Source: Stenogyne calaminthoides
Lineage: Eukaryota > Streptophyta > Magnoliopsida > Lamiales > Lamiaceae
Direction of reading: 5' to 3'
Assembly (NCBI GenBank): GCA_037126765.1
Contig: JBBCBC010000001.1
Coordinates: forward strand, 19,176,622-19,240,621
Length of the DNA: 64,000 nt
Shown here: positions 49,612-61,093 of the stretch, piece by piece
Layout of the letters: each line of letters begins with the position of its first letter
How positions within the stretch are numbered: position 1 is the first letter of the stretch
Notes under the pieces: model-generated
What the model was told of the DNA's origin: nothing
Databases searched by the model: none
Seen by the model: the letters and a program-made list of their open reading frames with translations, nothing else
Program-made: the position numbers and the translations under genes

Positions 49612-50379
49612 GATGATGCCAAAACTATCTTGTTACAAAAACACTTAACCTATACTCAGGTTTCAGTTTTTCCTATTAAAATACAAGAATGGCAAATCTC
49701 CCAACAATTTTCACAATAATTCTCCTAACAATTTCACAACACATCATAAGGCATATCAAATATAAAGACATGTAAAAAGATAAAGAGATATTATCTTTGA
49801 GCATAAAGATAAAGTTCCATTGATGTATGATAACCTGAGCATTGACAAACCACAATGAACTTAAAAAAAAAGACAAAAACAAAAGAATTACAAGTCTTCC
49901 TCTTTGGTCTTGATCTTGAATAATCTCATGGAAAAGAAATTTAGTCTTGAGTCTATCGAGGCTAAACCTCGGTGTCTTCAAATACATCTCGAGTCTCAAA
50001 CCCGAGGATCTTGATACGATTCAGTTATAAGCAGACTTCTCATGAACTGGACCTTAAAAATTGAAACAAAGATATCTTGAAATTCAGCCGAGTCCGAAGA
50101 GGTTCGAACTCTTCATCGACTTCGACATCCCCGACCCTCATGTCTCTTTTTACTTAATCGACCCTCATGTCACTTTTACTCAAAAGCTATCCGATTTTTC
50201 TTTTCCACTTATATCCGATAAGCTCGAGATGATTTGGGTTTTTCGATCAACACATCTCCAAAGAGAAAAATTGAAAACAGAAACTGTCAAGAAGAAAAAT
50301 AGGTTTTTCCCACGGAACAACACTCAATCAACAACGAAGTTCACTAATTATCACCTCTTCGAGGATAGCATCAGGTAAG

Positions 50380-50790
50380 GGTTTGGTCATTGTCTATGGT
50401 TATCATAATGTTATCTCGAAAACCTCCTTAGGATCATCGCATCGCTTAGATCGAGTTCAACACTTTCAATATATTTGTATATCTACGATTGTGTTCTATC
50501 GATCTTGATATATGTTCTCATCCATCGCTTTGCTATATCTTACACACGGTATAACATTCTTTTTTGAATGTTACCGTGGCTTAGCTTTTATTCTTCTCTT
50601 CGACGGTAGCACAACTCATCTTCCTAACTCGAACTCATCTTATTCGTCTTTCTCGATCAATCGTCTTTAATCGCACCTATTCATCGAAGTCTCGATCATC
50701 TACTTAGTATCCTTTTATTTTCAAAGGGCCGATATTCAAACATTACTGAACGTGAGTTCCCCAATTTGTTCTTTTTTTGTTCCCCCTCAA
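50380..50790 (-). repeat. Partial third LTR-like block inside element D
   Basis: CAATATATTTGTATATCTAC at 50469, the TGTGTTCTATCG and ATATATGTTCTC strings and a following GAATGTTACCGT parallel 48530-48710 and 51620-51810 of the two LTRs in order. The block looks like a shortened and altered extra LTR copy in the internal region. Confidence 0.5.
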
Positions 50791-50976
50791 CTTGTTATCT
50801 CGTAAATTAGCTTGAATAACACAAGTTGATAATGTTTTGGGCAAAAAATCATCAAAAACTAAAAAAATATCCCAACAATGAAGCCAAAAACATTAAAATA
50901 TATGCATTTTTAAAGAAACGGGTTTTCCTTTAAAAAAGATCGAATCAAAACTCAAAATTAGTGAACCTTTTGAACT

Positions 50977-50994
50977 CCCCGCTTCGATACCAAT
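50977..50994 (-). other. Primer binding site of element D
   Basis: On the minus strand ATTGGTATCGAAGCGGGG follows the 5' LTR end. TTGGTATC and AAGC agree with an initiator tRNA-Met site with a change in the middle. Confidence 0.6.
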
Positions 50995-52547
50995 TGATAG
51001 GCACTTGGAAAACCCTTGAAATACAAGAATGACAAATAATAATCATGAAATGCATATAAAAATTTCACAAAAGGAATGGTGATTCCAATATAATTTTTTG
51101 CGTTTTTAAGCTCATGTGTTGTGTTTTGCTTATAATCGAAGTATATGACAAGATAAGAACATAAAGCAAAAAATAACACAATAATGTATAGTGGTTCGAG
51201 ACTCAAGCTCCTACATCCACTCTCCCAAAGACATAATCTGCTTCTAGGAAATTCCTTCAAATGGACTTATCACCCTCTATCCGGGTTCGATAAGCTCTAG
51301 ATATTTAATGAGCTCTCACTCCAATCTCGACTTATCACCTCTCATCTTCATATCTCGACTTATCACCCTCCCGGGCTCGCCTCTAGATGTTTAACGAGTT
51401 CACATTCAACGGAACGACTTATCATCCCCTCTCGGGATTGCCTAACAACTACCTCTCACTTCACCACTAGTTATCTCTTACGAGAATGGGGTTTGAATTT
51501 GGTGTTGTCTCCAACTATGGTGAGATTTTCCCTTACATTTGTTTAACCTCAATGCTAAGGTTGGGAAAATCTCTCTAAACTAGGAATATCATCAATGGGT
51601 TGCTTAGATTGGGTTTTAGAAACACTTTTCTTTGAATATATTTGTATATCTACAGTGACTTGTGTTCTATGGTGGAAAACCCTTGAAATTGAATATATGT
51701 TCTCTTAAGCTTTTTTGCGTTTTTAAGCATCGTTTGCTATATTCTCCACACTTCCACACATAATAATGAAGGAAGAACTTGTATTTATAGTGTGGATTTG
51801 AATCCACTTACCGTTGGAGAGAATCACATTCAAATCCATACTATTCTTTTTAACGAAGTTCACTCCAATTTTTTTCAGTCGGTTTGTCTTTCTCTCATTG
51901 GTCCACGCCGATGTTTAACGAATTCCAAACGACTTATATTCCTCGATTTCTTTCAACAACTACCTCAACATTATCTCTTAGTTATATCTATGGCATTTTC
52001 CCTTACATTTGTTTACAATCTATCGAGTCTTTAGTAACTCATGCTTAGCCTTGAATATATCCTTTGTCTTGATCTTCTTGAGTATATGTTCTCTTGATCT
52101 TGATCGTTTTGATTGATTGTCCACACTTCCACAGTCTTGATGATATCTTTATTGATATCTTACCGCTGAGAGAATCTTCAAATCCATACTATTCTTCAGA
52201 AGTCTTTTTTCAGTCGTTTCTTCGATTTCATCTTGCCACCTTCCATTTCTCGATTTCATCTTATAGTCTTGTTCAAAGACATTATCGAAGTCTTTAGTTC
52301 TCGCTTTTCATCCTTTGTCTTCAAACTTCATAAACTTCAGAAACTTCTTTTCGAGTCTTGAATATCTTGAAATCTAACCCGATCTATATCTGGCGACTAT
52401 ACACGTACAAGTCTTCGCCATTATATAACATCCCGAACACTCTAAAACTGAATCCTGACTCATCTATCAAGATTATCCTGAACATGTCATACTCAGGGGT
52501 TTTTGGGATCTAATCAAAATCTTCTTTATTAAATTCATCTCCCAACA
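50995..52547 (-). repeat. 5' LTR of element D
   Basis: It starts TGTTGGGAGATGAATTT at 52547 on the minus strand and ends CCTATCA at 50995, next to the primer site. It is about 135 bp shorter than its partner and differs from it at many places, some at expected CAG/CTG sites. Confidence 0.75.
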
Positions 52548-52623
52548 AGTATGCACCATAATATTAACATTACAATTAACAAACTCAACTTAAAAAAAAA
52601 AAGATTTCCTAGCAAAAGGGTGC

Positions 52624-54297
52624 CCAACAACGTTTTGTCCGAATCTATTCGAGGTGCAATTTAAATACAAATTTAAATAAACAATTTAATATTAACATAA
52701 ATTAACCAATTAATTCAATAACAAAAACCAACAACAAAACATGCGTACAATTAATTTCACGTAAAATCGTACACATGCAAAATCTAGGAGTTTACGCGAA
52801 ACGTACCTCTTGAAGAGACAACCGTTGAGACGATGGATCAACTTAAATGCCTTCTCGAGTATATCCCAAGCCATTTGTTCGTAATCCCGTGGTAGATTCG
52901 CAGGAACAAATTTAACAAAGGACAAAAGAAAATTTTATTGCACCACCTTTGTGGATTTTTAATTTTTCCAAGACTGGAATTGTGTAGGGGGTGAAAAATT
53001 AATCCCCTATTTATAAGAAGAGAGAGGGGCAAAAATTTAGTGATAATTAGGGCTAATGGGAAATTTTGTTGTATCTTGAATATATCTCATATATTCTATT
53101 TTCCATAAATAATCACAAAAGATCTTTTCCTCCTTATCTCATGCAATTTTAGAAATATAACAAGTAAAGAAACAAGATTTCAAATTTCTTGAATTTATGA
53201 GATAATCTTATATTCCAAGAATACTTATCTATTTCCATAAAATCTCTTCAAGAAAATCAAGAAAATATTTCCCTTCTTTACTACATATTTTTCGAAAAAA
53301 ATAGGAAAAATTAGGGCAAAAATAATATTTTCTTTATTTTAATCACCTTTACATTAATTGGACTTATATTTGGCTATTTGAGGGGCCTTTAGGAGAATTA
53401 AGATTGGACTTTCTAATGGATTCTGAATTCTAATATTGAGCCACAATATTATTCAGCTCATTAATATTAATTTATTTCACTATAAAATTAATATTGCACT
53501 ATCCATCTTAATCCATATTACGATAATATGGCTCCCGGTTATTATTTCCCACGTTTAAGATTATTTTGTCCATTAATTAATTAAGCCACTGAAAAATTTT
53601 ATATTAATTAATATCTTATTCATTGGAGTAAAGACAACTCAACATTATTATCCATATCAGAACTTAATCCACTTGCAAGATTTATATGATAAAACTTCTG
53701 AGTCCACCAAGGGGACAAATCAAACAAGATTTTCCTTGCACTTGTTTCTCTGTATTAAATCTTAGCAATTGTCATGTAATTAATAATATTGCCCAAAATA
53801 CAAAGTATAAAATCGCTCTCTGGTTCTAAACCCAACATAGATCAAAGCAATAAATATTAATCACACACAATCCTATTTAAGTGACAAAGATTAAGAAATC
53901 AACAATCACTGAGGTCTAATTCTTCATCCCATAAGTCAGTACGAAAGAATTTATCCTCTCTGTAGGTCCGTTTCAGCGCATCACAATGCACTAGCGCAAT
54001 CTCTTGGTCAAGACATACCAATTTGAGCTTTGCACTTCAACCTCTACCAATGGAGTGTTCAATTCCATCTAGGTTGTGAAGATGTACTTATTTACAAGGA
54101 ACTGTTAATGTGATCTTCTGTAATCGGGTATCACCACATTAACTACAATGCAATATGTATTAATATTGAACGGTTTGCAATAAATAAATAACATTCATTC
54201 ATATTTAAAGCAACAGTGATAAAATATTTATATTTAGTAAATAAGAGTACATTAATTTGTTATACATAAAAATATACTTTCATGTATATCCCTAACA
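52624..54297 (-). mobile_element. Degenerate solo LTR of Copia family A, minus orientation
   Basis: It follows the order of the reverse-complemented family A LTR: GAATCTATTCGAGGTG (52641), the AGGGGCCTTTAGGAGAATTA stretch (53381), CTCCCGGTTATTATTTCCCA (53531), CTCTTGGTCAAGACA (54000) and the end ATATCCCTAACA at 54297. It is much more diverged than the other copies. The left terminus is damaged and no clear target duplication is seen. Confidence 0.8.
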
Positions 54298-55294
54298 CCC
54301 ATAATATTAATTGTAAAGGTTATTTAAATTTAAGAATTAGTAGATTTTTTTTTTTATTTTACTAGTATTTATGTTTCAATTAACCGGATTTATGAGAGGT
54401 AGAGATATGATTATAAAATTTTCCAATAATTAATAGTCTAATTACATAGACTGAAAAGTACATCAACCGGTAGAGACATAATTTGAATATGACACTTCTA
54501 CGCTAAGAGTGGATCTCAACATTAGGAATAGAATAACATGATATTTACGGATCTCAACGTTAGGAGTGGAATACCATGATATTTAATATTAAGAACGAAT
54601 CTATTATGCATCAAGTATACCACGCATTTCCTGTAAAAAAAAAAAATACCACCACGCATTGCATAGTGTATTTTGTGTATTTTACATTAAAAAATGTAAT
54701 TTGGATCTCATATTAATAATTACATATTTTAACGTACACAAGTTACATATTTTAATATAAAATACACTATAAAGTGCATAAAGCACTGGAGTGCACAATG
54801 CACATAAAGCACACAAAATTAGCCTAATACTAATGGATGTTAAGTTGTGCTAAAATATATTTTTGAGGAGGCACACTTTAGAGCATTGACGTTTTAGTAC
54901 TTTGAGGAATGAATGTTGATTTGTATTGAGTTATACCCGTCTTATACTAATTTTTGTAAACTATATTAGAGTCAGAGTGTATCACACGAATTTTTATAGA
55001 TAAGAAAATAACTTCTAAATCAGACTACGATTAAATTAAAACATCCACACGGACCATACATCGAAACAAAAAAACAGAGTGGAAGGAAGTTTTATATAAA
55101 AACGAGAATATTAATCAATTAATTGATATCCAATTCCCCCAAAAACCTCAGAGAACTAAAAATTAACCAAAACAAATATAAACAAATCAGAATCAGATTT
55201 CAGAGAAAATAAATTCCCAAATCACCGGCTTCCAGAAATCAAATCCATCAAAATTCGAAATTTGTTGAATTAATTTCATCAATTCACCGCACTC
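54298..55294. other. Intergenic DNA 3' of the CML gene
   Basis: AT-rich. It holds a 38-bp tandem duplication (54511-54548 and 54549-54586, GGATCTCAACRTTAGGARTR units). A relic of the GAGACGG-type MITE centre lies at about 54870-54955 (GCATTGACGTTTTAGTACTT). The 3' UTR of the minus-strand CML gene is expected from 55294 down. No exact AATAAA was found on that strand close by. Confidence 0.5.
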
Positions 55295-55831
55295 TCACTC
55301 AATTTCAAAACGCGATCCCCTAACCATCATCACTTTGAACTCATCGAAATTGATGCTCCCCTTGCCGTCGGAATCCACGCCGCCGATCATTTTCCGGCAA
55401 TCGTCGAACGTGCACTCCTCGCCCAAACTTCTCAGCACATTCTGCAATTCATCCGCCGAAATCGTCCCGTTCTTATCGATGTCGAAAACCTCGAACGCGT
55501 GCTTCAGATTCTCCAGCAAATCCTCGTGGTCGATGCCCTTGGTGTTCAATTCGATGAATTCCTCCAGATCTATGAATCCGTCGCCGTCGGAATCCACCTC
55601 CGCGATCATTCTCCGCAGCTCCTCCGCAGTCGCGTCGTGACCGAGGCTGCGCATAATCGAGCCGAGCTCGGCGGCGCAGATCCGCCCGTCGCCGTTGGCG
55701 TCGAATTTTTGGAAAACCTGCTCCAATTCGTCCTCGAATCTGGTCCGTCCGGTGGATTGAATGACCGTCGATTCGGTTTCGACGGTGGGAGATTGTTTCT
55801 TTTTCCTCTTGAATAAGGATTTGAATCCCAT
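55295..55831 (-). CDS. Calmodulin-like protein, CML25/26-type Ca2+ sensor
   Basis: The 178-residue intronless frame encodes four EF-hands. Loops are residues 44-55 (DANGDGRICAAE), 80-91 (DSDGDGFIDLEE), 117-128 (DIDKNGTISADE) and 153-164 (DSDGKGSINFDE). The first three have standard Ca2+ ligands. The fourth has Lys at loop position 5 where Asp, Asn or Ser is normal, so its binding may be weak. A basic head (KSLFKRKKK, residues 4-12) precedes a 30-residue linker. Gly2 is followed by Phe, which disfavours myristoylation. The ELNTKG linker and RKMIGGVD in hand 4 are typical of the plant CML25/26 group as I recall it. CMLs bind Ca2+ and then activate target proteins, usually in cytosol or nucleus. 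The ATG is the first in frame and the length is normal. It is the only clearly intact single-exon host gene here. Confidence 0.95.
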   Translation of the reverse strand: MGFKSLFKRKKKQSPTVETESTVIQSTGRTRFEDELEQVFQKFDANGDGRICAAELGSIMRSLGHDATAEELRRMIAEVDSDGDGFIDLEEFIELNTKGIDHEDLLENLKHAFEVFDIDKNGTISADELQNVLRSLGEECTFDDCRKMIGGVDSDGKGSINFDEFKVMMVRGSRFEIE

Positions 55832-55951
55832 TGTTTTGATTATCTTTTGTTGCTTTCCACACGATAATCGATGGGGAAAGAACTCGTTTGAAGGGAAAAA
55901 ATTGAATGAATTTTGTGATGGAATGAAAATGAGGAAGTTGTGAAATTGGAA

Positions 55952-55957
55952 CTTATA
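55952..55957 (-). promoter_or_regulatory. Possible TATA box of the CML gene
   Basis: TATAAG on the minus strand lies about 120 bp before the CML start codon. This would give a 5' UTR of about 90 nt. It is only a motif and position match. Confidence 0.45.
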
Positions 55958-56540
55958 GGATTTTTTGGTATGGCGGTTTTAGGTGGATTGAATAAAATTG
56001 GGAGATTTGGGGGATTGAATTTTAGAATAACATGATTCTACGTGTCAGCATGTTTAATTTGATATGTTCCATAAATTAGTTGTGTTTTCCACCCGTATTG
56101 AACGCACATGTTACAAATTTAATATTGGCGATATTGTGGGTAATTTAGGTTAAGTTTTGTGCAAAAACTTGTATGAAATATTGCTTAAAATTGATACGTG
56201 CAATTGAGTTTTTTTTTTTTTCGCGGTCAGCAAAGCGGGTAGGGCAGATTGTTGGTGGGTCAATGAACTTCTTAATCTTCTTCCATCGCGCGCGCAGCCG
56301 GACGCGGTCAAATTTTCTCTTCTTCTTCTTCTTCTCTTCTGGCGGATCTCACGGGCTTTCTTCTTCCTCATTTGTGCCGTAATTTTCTTTTTCGCTCCGA
56401 TCATTGGATGAAATAAAGTTGTTCAATTTGATTTTTTGTGTGGATTCTGCGAGAAGAAGAAATAATATGTGTGTGGTGTTTGGATTACCACTCAAAACAA
56501 AGTGTGTGATGAAATTCAGATCCTTATGCACTCTTTTCAC
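55958..56540. other. Upstream region of the CML gene
   Basis: It contains a CTT/TTC microsatellite (about 56315-56341) and a short GC-richer patch (56220-56300, with GCGCGCGCAG). Nothing coding is supported. It probably contains part of the CML promoter. Confidence 0.4.
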
Positions 56541-56544
56541 GATA

Positions 56545-56788
56545 TTCTGTAAATCTATAATTTTGGACTGAATATTTTTTTCGCGTTTGTACTGGTTTTT
56601 GTTCATGTAGTAACATTTTTTGCTCATATGGTAACACTCTTTTTGTTCATCTAGTAACACATCAAATTGTTCTTTAAATCTGTAATTTTGGACTAGAGAT
56701 TTCTTTTCGCGCTTGTACTGGTTTTGTTCATGTGGTAACATGTTTTCCTTCATATGGTAACACTTTTTGTTCATGTAGTAACACATGT
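56545..56788. repeat. Two-unit tandem repeat (about 125 and 119 bp)
   Basis: Unit 1 (56545-56669) and unit 2 (56670-56788) both run from TTCTKTAAATCTRTAATTTT through TTTTTCGCG-like and TTGTACTGGTTTT to repeated GTTCATGTAGTAACA strings. Within each unit a roughly 22-bp subunit (TTCATRTGGTAACAC) recurs three times. Confidence 0.8.
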
Positions 56789-56799
56789 TTTTTAACACA

Positions 56800-59365
56800 T
56801 GTTTTTACTCAGTAATATGTACCTTGTGACCCATGTTGTTCATATTTATCGTTACGTAATACTATAACAATATAAATACTTATACATGTATTAGTAACCA
56901 CAAAAATTTAACAAAAAAAATGTGTTACCTTGAATCGACCCATGTTAATTCATTAACAACAAATAAACCACTGTGTTACAATATATTTTATTAAAGATAT
57001 CCTTCTATAAATATATATGAAGTTTTTTCAATATAACAATATAGTAACACTTTTAGACATTTTTACCTTATTTATATTGTACAAAAATTTAACAAAAAAA
57101 ATATGTGTTTCTCTTAGTTTTGGAATCGAACTTAGTGCAACTAAATTCATTAATAACAAAAAATATAATTTATTATATTAAACTACAATTATTAATATTT
57201 AATTATAGGAAAGATATCCTTCTTTAAATATATATATCCGGATTAGTATTGTTAAATCGGCCCGCCCTAACCCATTACCAGAAAAATTTGTTCATTTTAA
57301 ATCGCCTCTAATAGTTGAGACCTAACCCTAACGACCCCGCCGGCCACCTAATCGACAACTCCAAAAAAAAAAAATTGTTCAAACATTTTACATAATGACA
57401 AAAATTTTTACCATCTTTAATTTATATTATATCATCTTTAATAACACTTCCCATGAAATTAGTTAAATATTTTGTATCATCACATTTATAAATTAATACC
57501 ATAATATTAATTTTGTATTATAATGATTCGATTTACATATTATGAACAAATTTCATAATAGAATTTTAAAAATTTATATTATTATTTTATATTGGATTAA
57601 TATTTTACATTTATTATAGTGAAAAATATAATTTATTATATTAAATTGACTAAATCAAATAGAAATAAATTTGTATTAATATAAAAATAATAATTAATTA
57701 AAAATTAGAAAATAAAAAAATTGAGTATATATAAATATAAACTGATTTATTATAAACAAATCAGCATCTTTTTAATAAAAAAGAGTTTTAAATTATCTCT
57801 CCCATATATCCTGATGCACATGCTAATCTTGCACAGTTTTTAAATATATTGGATTGATAAATTTGGTAAGTGATAATTGCAAAAAAAAGATCTTAACCCA
57901 CCACGATAGTTATATGCTTAACGAGCTCGAACATTTTTAGTAGGGATAATGTTTTTTTTGTCAGAATTGTTGATCCAGTGCAATTTTTCCTTAAAAGAGT
58001 ATATAATTCTCAAATTTACCCAATTATGTCATTTATGACTAACTGAAATGTAGAATGGCAAAAGGTTCTATCTTAACTACAATTTTGTCGCAGAAGACCT
58101 TTTAATACTATCACAAATCATCCTTTCGGAGGAAAAAAAAAAAACTATCACAAATCATATTTCGTCGTTTATTTGGAAAGCAAATCATAATCCGTGCAAA
58201 TCACAATCCGTCGCTTTCTCAGGAAAGCAAATTATAATTCATCATTTATAATTATAAATAAACGATGGATTATAATAAGTATTTACAATTTAAAAATATA
58301 AAATAAAATGAAATCAGAATGAGATTGAGTTTGATCATAGTGCATAATAGTAATGAGTATGCTATCGAGTTATTCGGTTTCTATATAGGAATGATAGATT
58401 CAAATTTTTGTATACACAATTGCACTACATGCAATTAGTTTTTTTTTAAATAGTACTATTCTTTTTTTTTTCTTAAACAATATTCTTTATATTTCATTAT
58501 ACATATTAATTTTTTTTATCGATAGTATTATTTGATCAATATTAGTATTTTTGATTGGACAATATTACTTATTCCAATTCAACAATATACATAAATTGCA
58601 CCGGTTGCACTCGTGTGCAACTTTGCACACAGTTAGTGTTACTCATAGATAAAAAGTGATTGGGTTCAAGGTAAACATTTCTCCCATTCCTACTATGTTG
58701 TATCCATTTCTTTTTGCTAACCCATTTTCTAATTTAAAAAAGGACTGTCCTTATAATGGTACTTTAGTACTTAGGAAAACATTAGGATTAAATATTCGTA
58801 CACCAATCAACTTCTTTTTCACACGTGATATCTTGCTCTTGCTCACATGAAATTATGTTGCCGTAACGTGGCACTCATGATTATTTCTAGGCTAACAATT
58901 CCCCAAATGATTAAAATATATAATTATAATTATATTATAATGTATACGACTGTGAACATAACACGATTCATAACATCACGGCACGATCAACACATATAAC
59001 ACGTCGCATAAATAGTTGAAGAATATTGGTACACTCAAATTGTTATTTTAAAAAAGAGAAAAGAAGTGACACCTTATGATCTCAAAATTTGAGTCAAGTG
59101 TCCATGTACCAGTTCGATTCCTTTTAAATCTTTAACACATGGACTCAGGGTATAGTGGTCCGTTGAATAATTTTTATTATTCCACGTGTCATTCATCCAT
59201 ATTATGGAATACAAAGTGGAACACCAATTATGAAATAGACAATCTCATTCCTCCGTGCACGGTGTATATATGATAATTGATAAGAAAAAAAATAACTTAA
59301 TAATATTATAATATATATTGATTTCAGTAATTAAATACAATGTCAATGATTAATGTTTAATAATT
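56800..59365. other. AT-rich intergenic DNA
   Basis: No gene or RNA is recognised. Small local features only: a poly-A run at 57362, repeated ATCACAAATCATMWTTYCG units near 58110-58240, and TTGCACACTGC-like strings near 58600-58630. Confidence 0.5.
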
Positions 59366-59369
59366 CGCA

Positions 59370-59560
59370 ATTGTATACACACATTTTTTAAAGGAAATAT
59401 TCTAGTTGAAAGTGTAGGATATTCGATCATAAAAACTGTCTGATTATGTTATGCATCCTATTTTCTCAAATCAAAATGTAATTATGCGAGAGAAATGTGG
59501 ATAGATGAGATTAATTATAATGTAGATTTTATTTGGCACAATTCATCGAGAGGCTAAGAA
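59370..59560 (-). repeat. Duplicate of the defensin-like gene's 3' flank
   Basis: TCTAGTTGAAAGTGTAGGAT at 59402 matches 60928 exactly. The similarity continues through AATCAAAATGTAATTA to TTAATTATAATGTAGATTTT (59511) versus TTAATTATAATTTAGATTTA (61022). On the minus strand this is the 3' UTR and polyadenylation region of the gene at 61094-63353, so a tandem duplication happened. Confidence 0.65.
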
Positions 59561-59574
59561 CTAGAACGATAGTG

Positions 59575-59790
59575 TGTGTCTTATGTGCATCCAGATACAC
59601 TATGCACTTATAGTACATTTTAGAATCATGCAACTTGTTATACTAAAAGATGCAACTTGTTTATACTAAACCGTGTAATTATTTTTCCATATTAATAGTT
59701 GCACAACTCAGTGTTAATAAGTTACATCTTTCAATTTAATAAATTGTATAATTTTAAAATACACTATGAGTTCACGATGCATAGGAGATT
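59575..59790. repeat. Palindromic dispersed repeat, copy 2
   Basis: It shares the TTTTTCCATATTAATAGTTG core and flanking TGCAACTTGTTTATACTRAACC-like arms with 19590-19750. Here it separates the duplicated 3' flank from the decayed defensin-like exon. Confidence 0.6.
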
Positions 59791-59794
59791 TAGC

Positions 59795-59905
59795 CAGAAT
59801 GAGAATATCAGGACTCAGAAGATCATGTAAATTGCATTTGGTGTGTAAATTCCATTTGATTTGAAAACGTTCATCGCATTTGATGTTACGCTGTCTCTTA
59901 CACAA
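59795..59905 (-). pseudogene. Decayed defensin-like exon 2
   Basis: Reading the minus strand from 59902, the text has Cys spaced so that the later half of the defensin-like pattern can be followed. Cys4 and Cys5 are seven residues apart instead of nine. Positions of Cys6 and Cys7 hold Trp and Leu, and Cys8 is kept (HTKC). ACATGATCTTCTGA near its end parallels GCATGATCTACTCA at the stop of the intact gene, but here the stop is lost. An in-frame stop lies just upstream. The duplicated 3' flank at 59370-59560 supports this reading. Confidence 0.4.
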
Positions 59906-60385
59906 TAATTATGTTATTTTATGGTTTCTATACAATGAAAATTCGAAAGAAAAACATGGAAGCAAAATATCCGACTCGCGTAAAGTCGTTAAATGTGATG
60001 AATATGGCTCTTAAATCCTAGGAAATTAATGGACTGCTAATAGCAGATTATACAGTTATATTTGTATGAAATGTACATTTCCCTTATCAAAAAAAAAAAA
60101 AATATATATATATATGATGAGAGAAAATTGGTGTTATCCATTTTAATCTTGTAATTATAATTTTTTTTTTCGCAAAATGTCCTTAAAAGTAATAGTTTTT
60201 TTTTTTTAATTTAGTCCCATAATTTTTTAATTTGTCCGATTTTGAGTTCAAAGTCGATGGAATTTAAAGTACGATATGATTTAGGGACACATTTTTAACA
60301 CGTGAGGAGTAAAATTGATCTCATAATTTTTGCATTTTCCACTAAAGGTTCAAAAAAACGTGCCCAAAACCAGTGTCATTTTTAA
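59906..60385. other. Intergenic DNA
   Basis: Contains a poly-A/TA run (60090-60115) and poly-T runs (60162, 60196). A weak similarity to the arms of the 46016-46517 MITE (TTTAGTCCCATAATTTTT at 60210) suggests an old relative. No gene is seen. Confidence 0.4.
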
Positions 60386-60389
60386 TGTT

Positions 60390-60608
60390 TCTATGTCATT
60401 TCATTTCACTGTAGACCGGAACCACAATCATCACAAGAAGGAGACCACCCGAAACTGCAACTTGAAACAGCAACCGCACCGCAATCCAACAAGAGGGGGA
60501 TTACCACCCCACAAGAGAGAATAAATATTCTCCCTCCGTGTCTCGAACACGGAACCACAAGGTCTCAGGTGGTGGAGCCTAACCACTTAAACTATCCACA
60601 CTTGACTC
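60390..60608 (-). mobile_element. tRNA-derived SINE-like element, copy 1
   Basis: On the minus strand the head GATAGTTTAAGTGGTTAGGC (near 60575-60596) fits a Pol III A box, and GTTCGAGACACG (near 60541-60552) fits a B box at tRNA-like distance. The body has many CCACAAGAGG/GGAACCAC units in reverse. A body copy recurs at 63850-64000. It is not a functional tRNA because the stems do not pair. Confidence 0.6.
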
Positions 60609-61037
60609 TGTGTTATGATGTTAGAACTATTAATTTTGGTCAATTCTCAACGCCTTTTTCTCTAATTTCTTTTTCTTCGGGGGGAGTGCGTCAGGGAGCG
60701 ATCGTCCCCCCTTTGAAATTTTAATTATGATGAAGAAATTTTTGTGTGAGATAATTTCATATATGAGATGGAGTTTACCTATAATATTCTAGTTATAATT
60801 TCCTTTAAAACAATTGAATTGGGCGTGAGCTGATTTTTACAAATCTTAAATCCGTACAAATTTGCATAAAATGATTTGTGTTAATACTTATAGTTATATA
60901 CATGCGGCCACACACATTTTCTTTTCTAGTTGAAAGTGTAGGATATTCATATCACTTTGTCATGAAGTCAATTTCCTTGAAACAAAATATAACTAATTAA
61001 GAGAGAAACAGACCAAAGAAATTAATTATAATTTAGA

Positions 61038-61043
61038 TTTATT
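61038..61043 (-). terminator. Polyadenylation signal of the defensin-like gene
   Basis: AATAAA on the minus strand lies about 50 bp after the TGA at 61096-61094, a normal distance for a plant gene. Confidence 0.6.
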
Positions 61044-61093
61044 AATTTAACAAAATTTGTTCAGAGGATAAAAGGGCCAATTAAATGAGTAGA

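Larger units (their letters stand above)
47910..52547 (-). mobile_element. Pol-less LTR element D related to element C
   Basis: Two direct LTRs on the minus strand (5' LTR 52547-50995, 3' LTR 49597-47910) flank only 1.4 kb. A primer site and a purine tract are present, but no gag or pol motif. The LTR start (TGTTGGGAGATGAATTTAAT) and purine tract are those of element C, while the LTR end (CCTATCA) differs. Flanks TCAAT and AGTAT do not match, so the copy may be recombined or rearranged. It is a non-autonomous or deleted Sirevirus-like element. Confidence 0.75.

Noticed and set aside
50061..50378. 105-codon frame in element D as a gene
   Set aside because: It is antisense to the element, low in complexity and without a domain. 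It overlaps internal sequence that looks rearranged.
55335..55943. Plus-strand and alternative-frame ORFs over the CML gene
   Set aside because: They are antisense or shifted shadows of the four-EF-hand frame and have no domain of their own.
56349..56798. 149-codon minus-strand frame as a gene
   Set aside because: It is made mainly of a tandem minisatellite plus AT-rich sequence, with no recognisable domain or promoter.
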